Assembly: GCF_047663525.1 (NCBI RefSeq)
Contig: NC_092617.1
Location: forward strand, 1,541,501-1,605,500
Length of the DNA stretch: 64,000 bases
Reading direction: 5' to 3'
DNA from: Anas platyrhynchos
Lineage: Eukaryota; Chordata; Aves; Anseriformes; Anatidae
This document shows, one piece after another, positions 11,602-22,760 of the stretch. The translations under genes were made by a program, and so were the position numbers. Under the pieces are notes generated by a model. That model was not told the DNA's origin. It made no database searches and saw nothing but the letters and a program-made list of their open reading frames with translations. The first letter of the stretch is position 1. The number at the start of each line of letters is the position of its first letter.

Positions 11602-12214
11602 TGTTATAAGTTGCCCCCTTAATTTTCAGAGAGCATTGGATTAATCATAGAAAGCAATTTATTGAGTAAGCAAGCAGAAAGCAAAGCAGCGCTGGGTGGC
11701 CAGGGAGTCTCTGCTCCGCCAATGGTGCGCACCTCACCCCCGCCAGGGTCCCTTTTTATATCTTGGTAATTCTGGGATTACGCAGCACATCCTGGTATGT
11801 TCTGCGACTGCGCGCGCTGTTGCTAGGGGGTCGTCTCTGTCCCTCTGGTAGTCATGAAGATGAAGGCTGTAGTCTTCCTCAGCGTTGTGGTTCAACTTCT
11901 TTTTTTTTTTTATTTGGTCATGTTGGCCCAGCATGAGACAGGAAGGCAGGATGTTGATACAGCAACTTATCAGGAGGTGGTTACATGAGCTTTGTAACAG
12001 TGTCTTTGAACACAAGAGGCAACTGAGATGCAGAAAGAGAGAAGGAAAGGGGGTTCTCTCTTTTGTTACATTAAGCAAAAGAATTTTCATAGTGTCTAGC
12101 CAAGCATTACAGAGCTCACTTCAGCAGGGAGCTTTCACAACTCCCGCTCCTCAAACAGAACTCCTTGTTTTTTATAATACAAAAGACAATGAACAAACAT
12201 TTATGGTTTGTTCA
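11602..12214 (-). mobile_element. LTR of family A (gammaretrovirus-like ERV), solo, minus orientation
   Basis: Reverse-complement match over its whole length to the two LTRs of the provirus at 25502-32332. It shares the AATAAATTGCTTT-type polyadenylation region (about 11653-11665), the GATATAAAAAGGGACC TATA region (about 11750-11762), the GCGCGCGCAGTCGCAG stretch and the ATGTTTGTTCATTGTCTTTTG start region. It is about 613 bp, TG...CA ended. The end sequences are more diverged than in the provirus and I find no clear target duplication. It is immediately downstream, on the minus strand, of the tandem array at 12230-16284. Confidence 0.85.
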
Positions 12215-12229
12215 TAAACCCCCTTCCTC

Positions 12230-15200
12230 TCTGCTCAAGTGTATCTAGCGACTCACCGAGGCTGTCCCTGTCCCATCGTCCTCATGGAGCAGTCACTGCC
12301 CTCCTGGCCCGAGCGTGTCACCTTCCTGCTTGCTGTTAGAGGCTGGTGGATGTGGGTTGGGACGATCTTACATGTACATGCCCTGGAGAGCGTTGGCAGC
12401 TCTACCGTCCAGCTGAGTGCTCAAGGGCAGAGAGGCAAGGATTGTGCCGTTTCTGGCTGAAAGAGGAAAAGCAACAAATGGAGCAGCAATCCCCTGTGAG
12501 CATGGGCAGTCCCTGCCTCTCTGCTTAAGAGTATCTAGCGACTCACCGACGCTGTCTATATCCCTTCTTCCTGATGCAGCATTCCCTGTCATCCTGCCCC
12601 AGTCCTGTCAGCTTCCTGCATGGACCATCACAGCTGGAGGTTGGGGCGATCTTACCTGTCCTATAGAGTGCTTGGAGCTCTTCTTTAAAGCACATTTCTC
12701 AAGGGGAAGGTAGCCAGGAGTGTGCTGTGGTTTGGTCCCATCGCTGTGTGAATCTGGCTGCAAAAGGAGAATCACGAAACAGAGCAGCATCCCTCTGTGA
12801 GCACAGGAAGCCCCTGCCTCTGTGCCCAAGGGTCTCTAGCGACTCACCAAAGCTGTCCCTGTTCCATCATCCTCATGGAGCAGTCACAGCCCTCCTGGCC
12901 CGAGCGTGTCACCTTCCTGCTTACTGTTAGAGGCTGGTGGGTGTGGGTTGGGGCGATTTTAATTGTCCTAGGGAGCGTTGGCAGCTCTTCCTCGCCGATG
13001 AGTGCTCGAGGGCAGAGACGCCAGGATTGTGCCGTTTCTGGCTGAAAGAGGAAAAGCACCAAACAGAGCAGCAACGGCCAGCCTGCTGGGCTTTGGTTGG
13101 GGAGATCTGAACTGTCCTAGAGAGCGCTGCAAGTTCCTAACAGCTGACTTCTCAAGGGCAGAGAGGCCAGGATTGTGCCGTGGTCTGGAGGCAATCCTGT
13201 GTGTGTCTGGCTGAAAGAGAAGAAGCACAAAACAAAGCAGCACCTCCCTGTGAGCATGGGCAGCCCCTGCCTCTCTGCTCAAGAGTATCTAGCGACTCAC
13301 CTAGCCTGTCTGTGTCCCGGCTTCCTGATGCAGCATTCACGGCCATCCTGCCCCCATTCTGTCAACTTTCTGCTTGCTGTGGACCATCGGGGGTGTAGAC
13401 TGGGGGGATCTTACCTGTCCAGGACTGCGTTGGGAGCTCTTCCTTCCAGCTGATTTCTCAAGGGGAGAGTGGCCAGGAGTGTGCTGTAATTTGGTCCCAT
13501 TGCTGTGTAAATCTGGCTGCAAAAGGAGAAGCACCAAACGGAGCAGCATCCCCCTGAGACCACAGGCTGCCCCTGCTTCTGTGCCTGACGGTCTCCAGTG
13601 ACTCACCGAGGCTGTCAGTGTTCTGTCATCCTGATGGAGCGGTCACTCCTGTCCTACCCCGATCATGTCACCATCCTTCTTGCTGTTAGAACCTGGTGGG
13701 TGTGGGTTGGGGCAATCTTACCTTTCCTGGAGAGAGTGTTGGCAGCTGTTCCTTACAGCTGACTTCTCAAGGGGAGGGCGGCCAGGATTGTGCCGTGGTC
13801 TGGTTTCATCGCTGTGCATTTCTGGCTAAATGACAAGCACCACAAGACAGAGCAGCATCCCTCTCTGAACATGAGCATCCCCTGCCTCTGTGCCCGAGTG
13901 TCTCTAGCGACTCACCAAGGCCGTCCCTGCCCCATCGTCCTCATTGAGCGGTCACTGCCCTCCTGGTCCGAGTGTGACACCATAGTGGGGAATGGCTTGG
14001 GGCTGTCTTATGTGCCCTGTAGAGCGCTGGCATTTTTCTGGCTGAGTTCTCAAAGCGAGAGAGGCCAGCAGTGTGCCGTGGTCTGGTTTCATCGTTAGGT
14101 ATGTTTCTGTCTGAAAGAGGAAAAGCACCAAACGGAGCAGCAACCCCCTGTAACCATGGGCAGCGCTTGCCTGAGTGCCCAAGGTTCTCCAGCGACTCAC
14201 CAAGGCTGTCCGTGTCCCGTCATCCTCATGCAGAAGTCACGCCCATCCTAACCCGATCATGTCACCGTCCTGCTTGCAGTTAGAGCCTGGTGGATGTGGG
14301 TTCGGCAATCCTACGTGTCCAGGAGAGCGTTGGCAGCTCTTCCTCCCAGATGAGTGGTCGAGGGCAAAGAGGCCAGAAGTTTGCCATGCTCTTGTCTCGT
14401 CACTGTGTGTGTCTGGCTGAAAGAGAAGAAACACCAAACGGAGCAGCAACCCCCTGTGGCCATGGGTAGCCCCTGCCTCTCTGCTCAAGTATCTAGCGAC
14501 TCAACGAGGCGGTCTGTATCCTGTCTTCCTCATGGAGAGGTCACTGCCATCCTGACCTGATCATGTCACCTTCCTGCTTGCTGTTCGAGGCTGGTGGGTG
14601 TATGTTGGGGTGATCTTACCTCTCCTGAAGAGCATAGCAAGTTATTCCTTCCAGCTGAGTTCTGAAGGGGAGAGTGGCCAGGAGCGTGCTGTGGTTTGGT
14701 CCCATCGCTGTGTGAATCTGGCTGCAAAAGGAGAAGCACCAAACGAAGAAGCATCCCTCTGTGAGCACGGGCAGCCCCTAATTCTGTGCCCGAGGGTTTC
14801 CAGCGACTCACGGATGCTGTCATTGTTCCGTCATCCTGATACAGCGGCCACTCCCATCCTACCCCGATCATGTCACCATCCTGCTTGCTAATAGAACCTG
14901 GTGCTGTGGGTTGGGGCAATCTTACCTATCCTGGAGAGCATTGGCAACTCTTCCTTACAGCTGACATCTCAAGGGTAGAGCGGCCAGGATTTTGCCATGG
15001 TCTGGTCCAATCGCTGTGTGATTCTGTCTGAAAGAGAAGAAGCTCCAAATAGAGCAGCATCCCTCTGTGAACACGGGCAGCCCCTGCCTCTCTGCCCGAG
15101 GCTCTACCGCGACTCACCGAGGTTGCCTGTGTTCCATCATCCTGATCCAGGGGTCACTCCCATCCTACTGCGATTGTGTCACCTTCCTGCTTGCTGTTAG

Positions 15201-16284
15201 AGCCTGGTGGGTGTGCGTTGGGGCAATCTTACCTCTCCTGGAGAGCGTTGGCAGCTCTTCCTCCCAGATGAGTGGTCGAGGGCAGAGAGGCCAGAAGTTT
15301 GCCGTGGCCTGGTCCCGTCACTGTGTGTGTCTGGCTGAAAGAGAAGAAGCACAAAACAAAGCAGCACCTCCCTCTGACCATGGGCAGCCTCTGCCTCTCT
15401 GATCATGAGTATCTAACGACTCACCGAGGCTGTCTGTTTCCCATCATCCTCATGCAGCATTCACTCCCATCCTGCCCCCATTCTGTCAGCTTCCTGCTTG
15501 CTGTGGACCATTGGTGGTATAGGTTTGGGTGGTCTTACCTGTCTTGGAGAGGGTTTGCAGCTCTTATTCCGGGTGATTTCTCAAGGGGAGAGTGGCCAGG
15601 AGTATGCTCTCATCGCTGAGTGAATCTGGCTGCAAAAGAGAAGCACCAAACAGAGCGGCATCCCCATAAGACCACAGGTTGCCCCTACTTCTGTGCCTGA
15701 GGATCTTCACCTACTCACCGAGGCTGTCATTGTTCCATCATCCTGATACAGAGGACACTCCCATCCTACCCCGATCATGTCACCTTCCTGCTTGCTATTA
15801 TTTGCCAGTGGGTGTGGGTTAGGGCGATCTTACCTGTCCTGGAGAATGCTGGATGTTCCTTCCAGATGACTTCTCAAAGGGAGAGTCGCCATGATTGTGC
15901 CGTCGTCTCCTTCCCATCACTGTGTGTGTCTGGCTTTAATAAGAGAAAGAACAAACAGAGCAGCATACCCGTGTGACCAGGGGCTGACCCTGCCTCTGTG
16001 CCCAACAACCTCGAGCGTCTCACCACGTCAATCTGTCTCCCGTCATCCTGATTGAGCGGTCATTCCCATCCTGGCCCAGTAGACCCCAAGTGTGTCACTG
16101 TCCTGCTTGCAGTTAGAGTCTGGTGGGTGTTAAAGTCTTGCCTGTCCTGAAGAGTGTTGGCAGCTCTTCCTTACAACTGACATCTCAAGGGGAGAGCAGC
16201 CAGGATTGTGCCGTGGTCTGGTTCCCACTCTGTGTGATTTTGGCTGAAAGAGTAGAAGCACCAAACAGAGCAGCAACCCTCTGT
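12230..16284 (-). repeat. Tandem array of about 13 units of ~300 bp with periodic splice-like signals
   Basis: Direct repeats starting with CTAGCGACTCACC-like sequence at about 12244, 12535, 12836, 13287, 13598, 13907, 14190, 14492, 14800, 15108, 15410, 15709 and 16015. Spacing is 285-312 bp except one 451-bp step. On the minus strand each unit has a CTTTCAG or CTTTTGCAG acceptor-like site and, 102 bp on, a GTAAGAT donor-like site. A further CAAGCAG site is followed 69 bp on by a GTGAGTCG donor-like site. The 102-bp interval is exact at 12656-12757, 13415-13516, 14620-14721, 14926-15027 and 15233-15334; the 69-bp interval at 14201-14269, 14812-14880 and 15118-15186. The 102-bp intervals mostly stay open for 34 codons with drifting sequence. 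The 69-bp ones often contain stops, and the gap between the two (46 nt) is short for a vertebrate intron. No protein family is recognised. It could be a decayed repeated-exon gene, a noncoding transcribed array or a satellite. Confidence 0.85.
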
Positions 16285-17082
16285 GTAAGCAAACAGTGCT
16301 GGGTGCACCGGGAGTCTCCGCTCCACCAGGATGCACACCAGCCACATCAAGTAGCTGAGTTTTATGCTCCTAGACTAATACATATTCATTACTACTTATA
16401 AAAAAACAGGTTATTATAATTAGCTTCCGGTGTCCAGTCCCTCCTACTGGAGCATGCGCATCAGTCTCCTCTGAGGGTCTCTAGGGGTCTTTCATGCTGA
16501 AGGCTCGTAGTCTTCCTCTCCAAGTTTTTTTCTCATCCTTCTCCTTTGTACTCCTTTGGTACCGTACCAAGTTTATAGAACATTTTCTGCAGGTCTTGTC
16601 TCCCAGCCATCCTTCAGCTTCTTTTTTCTTCTTCTTAATCTCTTGGCCACCTGGCCAGATACCAGAGGTTTGCATAGTATCCCATAACAGTCACTAGTTG
16701 TTATCAGTTGTTCTGAAACCCCCAGACATCAAACACAAATAGCTTTCTTATTGACACTTCACGAGTAATTTAAACATTCCTCACCAGCCATTCACAGGGA
16801 CAGTCACACCTATAGCAGTGTTAAGTTAATCTCAAAGAAGACAAAGACAAAGAAAAGGCTGTATCTGTTAGAAATAGAGGTTCGGAACAACTAAAACAGA
16901 CAGGTTCATAAATTTGAGGAGTATTTTCTGAAGACTTGATAAATTGCCTAGAATGAGGGGGAGACTGGGACACACTGCATCTGTGGTTCAAGAATTAAAT
17001 TGCCAGTGCAGGGCCCAGAGGCAGACAGGATTCAGACAGGATTGTTCTCTATGGACACAAATTGTTAAAACATTCCTCACAG
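16285..17082 (-). mobile_element. LTR of family B, minus orientation, truncated in R
   Basis: Matches in reverse complement the LTR running off the window at 63170-64000 and, with an internal deletion, the one at 61435-62140. The minus strand has the GAGAGGAAGACTACGAGCCTTC region, CTGATGCGCATGCTCCAGTA, then GGTGTGCATCCTGGTGGAGC and CCCAGCACTGTTTGCTTA, which corresponds to the R region of family A. The copy ends there, so the AATAAA and U5 present in the 61435 copy are missing. The tandem array is joined directly at that point. The 5' end near 17082 is also not a clean TG terminus. Confidence 0.75.
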
Positions 17083-18080
17083 CTTTCTACCTGTTTAAGA
17101 TTTATTATAGAACCAGGCTTCCTGTGGAGATAAAGACGATAAAGAATACAGCAGAAATTCATTGGTCTCAGCTGCCATCTCTGCCCATCTCCTCTGGAGC
17201 TGCGGGAGCAAACCTTGGCACGCAGGAGAGGCTCTGGGCCCAAAGCCCAGCTGACACATGGAGGAGCAGCCCCGGTGGCCCTCAGGGCTGCCCCTCACTG
17301 CCCGCTGGGCTCTGCCTCTCTGCTGCCTTTGGGCTGGGGCTGCTGCTTCCCTGGAGCCATGGCCATGGCCAGCAGCAGGATGTGGCCTTTTCACTGCTGC
17401 TCTCTTTTGGCTTCCACATTGGTCTCTTACGTTGCTTGTATTTGGGTTAGACTTTACACGTATATCTCGTGTAATTTGGTGCCAGTCCTGTTGTCTCTGC
17501 AGTGGTATCCGTGTCCCAGCAGGCAGCAGCAGGCACTGTGCAGTCCTCTGTCACAGCTGGCCTCCCTGCTAGCACCAAACAAAAACCGAACAGTAACAAA
17601 AGGGGCTGTTCAGGGCAAACCAAGAAGCCTGGATGCCTCTTCCAATGCTACTGTCTGGAATAGAGAGAAGGGGTTCCTCCCTGCTCTTCTGTTTTCTGGG
17701 CCTCTTCATGGAGTAAAGAACACAGGCTGAAAATCCCAGGGTGATCTGTGAGGGATCAAGGACTGCACCAAGAGCTCTCTTTATGGTGGCACTTGCCAAA
17801 GTAGACAACTGGATTCATCTGCATGGGACTACACCCCCTGCAGCGGGGCTGATGGCCAATGCAGGCCTGGAGAGGAATCTGGAGCTGCCAGGAGAAGTCA
17901 GAAGATCTGCAGGAACAAGGTGTTCAGTGGGCAGTGATTAGAACCTCATAAAATGAGTGATCATCCAAAAAAGGTTTTGGTAAAGGAAAAGGTGAATCTG
18001 AGGAGACAATGGGCTAAAGTAGGGCTCTGCAATGCCAGAAGTGGTGGTGAAGAGTCATCAGGCAAAGGCCCATAAGACTG
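17083..18080 (+). repeat. Repeat C (OR 3'-flank repeat), orphan copy
   Basis: About 1 kb that matches 38745-39660 in the same orientation and 19478-19860 in inverse. Landmarks are CAGCTGCCATCTCTGCCC (17170), TGGAGCCATGGCCATGGCCA (17355), GGATGTGGCCTTTT (17379) and the GATGGCCAATGCAGGCCTGG area (17850). At the other two sites it lies about 180-220 bp beyond the stop of an OR (OR-D, OR-C), so it belongs to the duplicated OR unit. Here no OR precedes it; an LTR does. Confidence 0.75.
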
Positions 18081-19475
18081 CAGAATAATTGAGAATAAGC
18101 ATTTTGAAGTGCCACGGGCAAGGTCTGGTGCAGCACTTGTCTGCCCTTTGTGCCCTTAGAGACACCCCATGAATACCCCATGGCCAGGATGCTGTTGGCC
18201 TTCTTGGCAACCTGAGCACACTGCTGGCTCATATTTAGCTGACTATCAACCAGTATTCCCATGTCCTTCTCCGCCAGGCAGCTTTCCAACCTATCCTCTC
18301 CCAGCCTGTAGCTCTGCTTGGGGTTATTGAGCCCCAGGTGCAGGACCCGGCACTTGGCCTTGTTGAACTTCATGCAGTTGGCCTCAGCCCATTGGTCCAG
18401 CCTATCCAGATCCTCCTGCAGAGCCTTCCTGCCCTTGAGAAGATCGACACACACACCTAACTTCTTGTTGTCTGCAAACTTACTGAGGGTGCACTTGATC
18501 CCTTCATCCAGATAATTGATAAAGATATTAAAGAGAACTGGTCCTAGTACTGAGCCCTTGGGGACTCCACTGGTGACCGGCCTCCAACTGGATTTAATGC
18601 CATTCACCACGATTCTTTGGGCCCAACTACCCAGCGAGTTTCTAACCCAACGAAGCGTACGCCAGTCCAAACCATAAGCAGCAAGCTTCTTGAGGAGAAT
18701 GCTGTGGGAAATGGTGTCAAAAACCTTACTGAAATCAAGGTAGACCACATCCACAGCCTTTCCCTCATCCACTGTGTGTGTCACTTTGTCATAGAAGGAG
18801 ATCAGGTTCGTCAAGCAGGACGTGCCTTTCATAAACCCACGCTGACTGAGCCTGATCACCCAGTTGTCCTGCAAGCACCACATGATGACACTGAAGATAA
18901 TCTGCTCCATGAGCTTCCCTGGCACTGAGGTCAAACTGACAGGCCTATAGTTCCCTGGGTCTACCCTCTGGCCCTTCTTGTAGATGGGCGTCATGTTTGC
19001 TAGCTGCCTGTCGAGTGGGGCCTCCCCTGACAGCCAGGAGTGCTGATGAATGATGGAAAGTGGTTTGGCCAGTTCCTCCGCCCGTTCTCTCAGCACCCTC
19101 GCATGGATCCCATCCAGCCCCATCAACTTGCATACATCTAAGTGCTGTAGCAGGTTGCCAACCATACCATCATGGATTGTGAGGTTCTGCTCCTCATCCC
19201 CTTCCACCAGTTCAGGGTTCTGGTTATACAGATGACAACCAGTCTTGCCACTAAAGACTGAGGCAAAGAAGGCATTAAGCACCTCAGCTTTTTCCTCATC
19301 TCTTGTCCTTAAGTTTCCCCCTGCATCCAGTAAAGGATGGAGATTCTCCTTAGTCCTTTTCATGCTAATGTATTTATAAAAACATTATCTGTTATCTTTA
19401 ACAGCAGTAGCCAGACTGAGCTCCAGATGAGCTTTGGCCTTTCTAATTTTGTCCCTTTACATGCTCACAACATCA
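18081..19475 (-). mobile_element. CR1 LINE fragment with a 449-codon RT frame
   Basis: Minus-strand CR1 ORF2 piece. The frame 18014-19363 shows, in order, [84 protein letters not shown], and FADNKKL, where the catalytic FADD has become FADN. Loss of the second catalytic aspartate and truncation at both ends make it inactive. The 5' side runs to about 19475 with the HLEL linker region in another frame. It sits between two inverted copies of repeat C. Confidence 0.88.
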
Positions 19476-19865
19476 AGATTTGGAAGAGAAATTCAGATGC
19501 CACTGTAGAGAAATCACGACTGTCACCAAGCTACATGAGCTCTTATGGCTTATCCAAATACAAAAGCACAAAGAAACAAAGTGGAAGCCAAAAGAAAGCA
19601 GCAGTGAAAAGGCCACATCCTGCTGCTGGCCATGGCCATGGCACCAGGGAAGCAGCAGCCCCAGCCCAAAGGCAGCAGAGAGGCAGAACCCAGCGGACAG
19701 TGAGGGGCAGCCCTGAGGGCCATTGGGGCTGCTCCTCCATGTGTCAGCTGGGCTCTTGGCCCAGAGCCTCTCCTGCATGCTGAGGCTGCTCCCGCGGCTC
19801 CAGAGGAGATGGGAAGAGATGGCAGCTGAGAAGAAGAAGGTTCTCATTGCTTCTTTATCATTTAT
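19476..19865 (-). repeat. Repeat C (OR 3'-flank repeat), copy 3' of OR-C
   Basis: Reverse complement of the first part of 17083-18080 and 38745-39200, including GGCCATGGCCATGG (about 19628-19643) and the GATGGCAGCTGA end near 19815. On the minus strand it follows the OR-C stop by about 215 bp, exactly as the copy at 38745 follows OR-D. An AATAAA on the minus strand near 19861-19866 could serve OR-C. Confidence 0.75.
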
Positions 19866-20080
19866 TTGTATACAAGAAGTCCGCTAATATAGGTCCATGA
19901 GATTATTCATCAAAGAAAATAAAATTAACACATCAGATGTTAAGAATAAGACAATCAAAGCCAAAATAAATAAAGAAAGTAAGAAAATAACAGAAAATAA
20001 GAGAAAACAAAGTAGACATAAGATAAAATGTAAGATTTTCCTGAGAGTTTCCAAAATAACAGTTGAAATTTGAAGGCACA

Positions 20081-21620
20081 TTATTGATTCTGAAGAAGCA
20101 TGTATTCAAAAAATTTCCATACGGAATTCTTGAGCACCTTGTTCCTCATGCTGTAGAGGACAGGGTTCACTGCTGGAGGCAACACTGAGTACAAAAATGA
20201 CACCACCAGGTGAAGGGATGGGAAGGAGAGAAAGGGAGTGTCGTGGTTTAACCCGGCTGGCAGCTAAACACCACGCAGCTGTTCGCTCACCCTCCCCCCT
20301 CCCTCTCTGGGACGGGGGAGAGAAATGGAAAGTGAAGCCCGTGAGTTGAGATAAAGACAGTTTAATAAGACAGGAAAAATAATAATAACAAAATAATAGT
20401 AAAAATAATAACAATAATAATACAATGGTGATAATAGGAAAGTAATAATAGTATGTACAAACAAGTGATGCACAATGCAATTGCTCACCACCCGCTGACC
20501 GATGCCCAGCCTAACCCCGAGCAGTCCGGCCCCCTTCCCCCCAGCTAGCCACCCCTATATATTGTTTAGCATGACATCAGATGGTATGGAATACCCCTTT
20601 GGCTAGTTTGGGTCACCTGTCCTGGGTCTGTCCCCTCCCAGCTCTTACTACACCCCCAGCCTGCCCGTTGGCAGGACAGAGCAAAAGGCTGAGATGTCCT
20701 TGGCTTAGTATAAGCACTGCTCTGCAACAATTAAAGCATCGGGGTGTTATCAGCACTCTTCTCATCCTAAGCCAAAACACAGCATTCCACCAGCTACTAG
20801 GAAGAAAATTAATTCTGTGCTAACTGAAACCAGGACAGGGAGGTTTAAGGTAGGCAAAAATGATGGTGCTGAGAAACAGGGAGACCACAGCCAGGTGAGG
20901 GAGGCATGTGGAAAAGGCTTTGTGCCGGCCCTGCTCAGAGGGCATCCTCTGTACAGCCCTGAAGATCTGAACATATTTGAAAACAATAAAAAGAAAACAA
21001 CCAACGGCTAAAAAAACAGTAAACATAAGTGCCCCAACTTCCCTGAGGTAGGCATCTGAGCAGGAGAGCTTGAGGATCTGGGGGATTTCACAGAAGAACT
21101 GCTCCACAGCATTGCCTTGGCAGAGGGGCAGGGAAAATGTGTTTGCCGTGTGCAGGACAGCATTGAGAAAGCCACTGCCCCAGGCAGCTGCTGCCATGGT
21201 GGCACAAGCTCTGCTGCCCAGGAGGCTCCCGTAGTGCAGGGGCTTGCAGATGGCAACGTAGCGGTCATAGGCCATGACAGTGAGGATAGAAAACTCCACA
21301 CCCGCCAGGAAGGGAAAGAGAAAGACCTGTGCAACACAGCCTTGATAGGAGATGGCCCTCGTATCACAGAGGGCATTGGCCATGGCTTTGGGGAGAGTGG
21401 TGGAGATGGATCCCAGGTCGAGGAGGGCGAGGTTGAGGAGGAAGAAGTACATGGGGGTGTGGAGGCGGTGGTCGCAGGCTATGGCTGTGAGGACAAGGCC
21501 GTTGCCCAGGAGGGTAGCCAGGTAGATGCCCAGGAAGAGTGCGAAGTGCAGGAGCTGCATCTCCCGCATGTCTGTGAATGCCAGCAGGAGAAACTCAGTG
21601 ATGATGCTTCTGTTGGACAT
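20081..21620 (-). pseudogene. OR-C: olfactory receptor split by a solo ERVL LTR
   Basis: OR14-like receptor in two parts, 20838-21620 and 20081-20238, separated by the LTR at 20239-20837. The ATG at 21620 (MSNRSIITEFLLL) is chosen because it follows the splice acceptor and matches the paralogues. The first part has GNGLVL, HTPMYFFLLNLALLDL, MAYDRYVAICKPLHYG, the loop cysteines and FSTCLPHL, through TM6 to AYLKPP. The LTR then adds five residues and a stop, giving a 266-residue product without TM7. Beyond the LTR the frame resumes with TM7, VLYSMRNKVLK and a normal tail to TAA at 20081-20083. Allowing for one copy of the target duplication the two halves are in the same frame, and I see no other disabling change. 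The gene was therefore probably functional until the LTR landed. Confidence 0.9.
20239..20837 (-). mobile_element. Solo ERVL-type LTR inside OR-C, with 5-bp target duplication
   Basis: 599-bp LTR. On the minus strand it begins TGTCCTGGTTTCAG and ends AACCACGACA, the termini of the common avian ERVL LTR. Minus-strand signals are an AATATATAG TATA-like box (about 20551-20559), CAATTGCATTGTGCATCACT, an AT-rich triplet tract (20380-20450) and TCTTATTAAACTGTCTTTAT near the polyadenylation region. GGGAG flanks it on both sides (20234-20238 and 20838-20842), a perfect 5-bp duplication. No internal retroviral sequence is present, so it is the product of LTR-LTR recombination. It lies in the same orientation as the OR. 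Confidence 0.93.
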
Positions 21621-22760
21621 CCACTTTATTGGGGATGTGGTCCTGCACATAGAAGGGAAAGAACAGTAATAATGTACAACAGACTTATCAGAGAATAACT
21701 CATCCATCCTTCAGTGAGTATAGACCATCTGTCCATCAGTGCTGGTCTCAGCTGCCCTGCAAGAGTTGCAGGAAAGTTTTAGTCAGTTCCCGTACTTTCC
21801 TTCCTCCAAGCACACTGAGGGCTCACTCCGTAGACATGTGAAACCCCCATCTCCAACCAGCCTGGAAACAAGAACAGCAGCAGCATGTCCAGGTGGAGAA
21901 GCCAGCAGGAATGCTACTGTGCTGCTGCCAGGGGAGGCAAGGCCAGGGAGGGACAGACAGACACTCAGCAGACCCTCCTGTGCTGCAGCTCTGCCTGCAG
22001 AGGAGACAGCTCCTGCTGGGGACACCAGGGGCTTGAGGGCAGAGGCTGTGCTGGTGGGAGAGGAGAGCAGGGGGTGTCCCAGGGAAGGCTCCTGCCCTGC
22101 AGGGGATAGCAGAGAGGTGCCTGAGCCTTCCCTCGCATGGCATTTCTGGCAGCAGCTTCCTCTCACAACCTGCCCATGTCCCTTCTGCCGGCCCACGTCC
22201 TTGCTGGGAGCTGCTTCTCTCTTCCCATATCTTCTCCCTCTCCATGCTCACAGACCCCAATTCCACAAGCTGTGTGCTCAGCTCTGCCCTGCACAGGACT
22301 ACCGAGTCCATGACATCAGCAGGGTTCCAGCTACTAAAGAGAAGATCTGATAACTACAGAGGAGACCACAAACTTGATATTGATGCAGTCTTCAAGATGA
22401 GGTGGCTGAAGGGACTTTATCAAGTTCATTGCTGACACACTGGTCTCTCAGTACAGTCAGTACTCTAGGATTCTCAGTCTCCTGTACAATCTTGAAAATC
22501 CGTTGTCATGAAACCTGCCTCCCCTCTACTGCAGGAATCTGAAAAGCACGGAAATGAAAAAGCCTTCCCCTTCAGATAAGCCAAGCCTCAGCCTTTCACT
22601 TGAAAGGCCCCCTCATAAATGCCATTCTCTAAAGCATCTTCTACTCCATATTAAATATAGAATAAGACCAATCCTGACAGATGCTATCAACTGTTGAATG
22701 TTCCAGCTGTAGAAGACCCCTCTAGCAACCCCACCTGGATTGTCCTGGCCACAGACTCAC
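21621..22760 (-). other. OR-C leader and inferred intron, acceptor at 21643-21644
   Basis: Minus strand: TGTTCTTTCCCTTCTATGTGCAG directly precedes the exon start at 21642, 22 bases before the ATG. The inferred intron runs to a GTGAGT donor at 22759-22760. The part at 21890-22300 closely resembles 51600-51820 in the OR-F intron (GCAGGGGATAGCAG, TCCATGCTCACAGACCCC), confirming that the two genes share their whole upstream region. Confidence 0.6.

Noticed and set aside
13337..14919. Minus-strand frames of 70-117 codons as a tandem-domain protein gene
   Set aside because: Frames are short, shift between units and hit stops; only the 102-bp intervals stay mostly open. Retained as a splice-signal finding, not as a gene.
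12230..16284. CRISPR-like array
   Set aside because: Units are ~300 bp and diverged throughout, with no short identical repeat plus unique spacers, and the context is a vertebrate genome.
21117..21698. 193-codon forward frame, and similar antisense frames at 50230-50769 and 37599-37922
   Set aside because: Antisense shadows of OR coding sequence; they recur wherever the OR is open because of codon composition.
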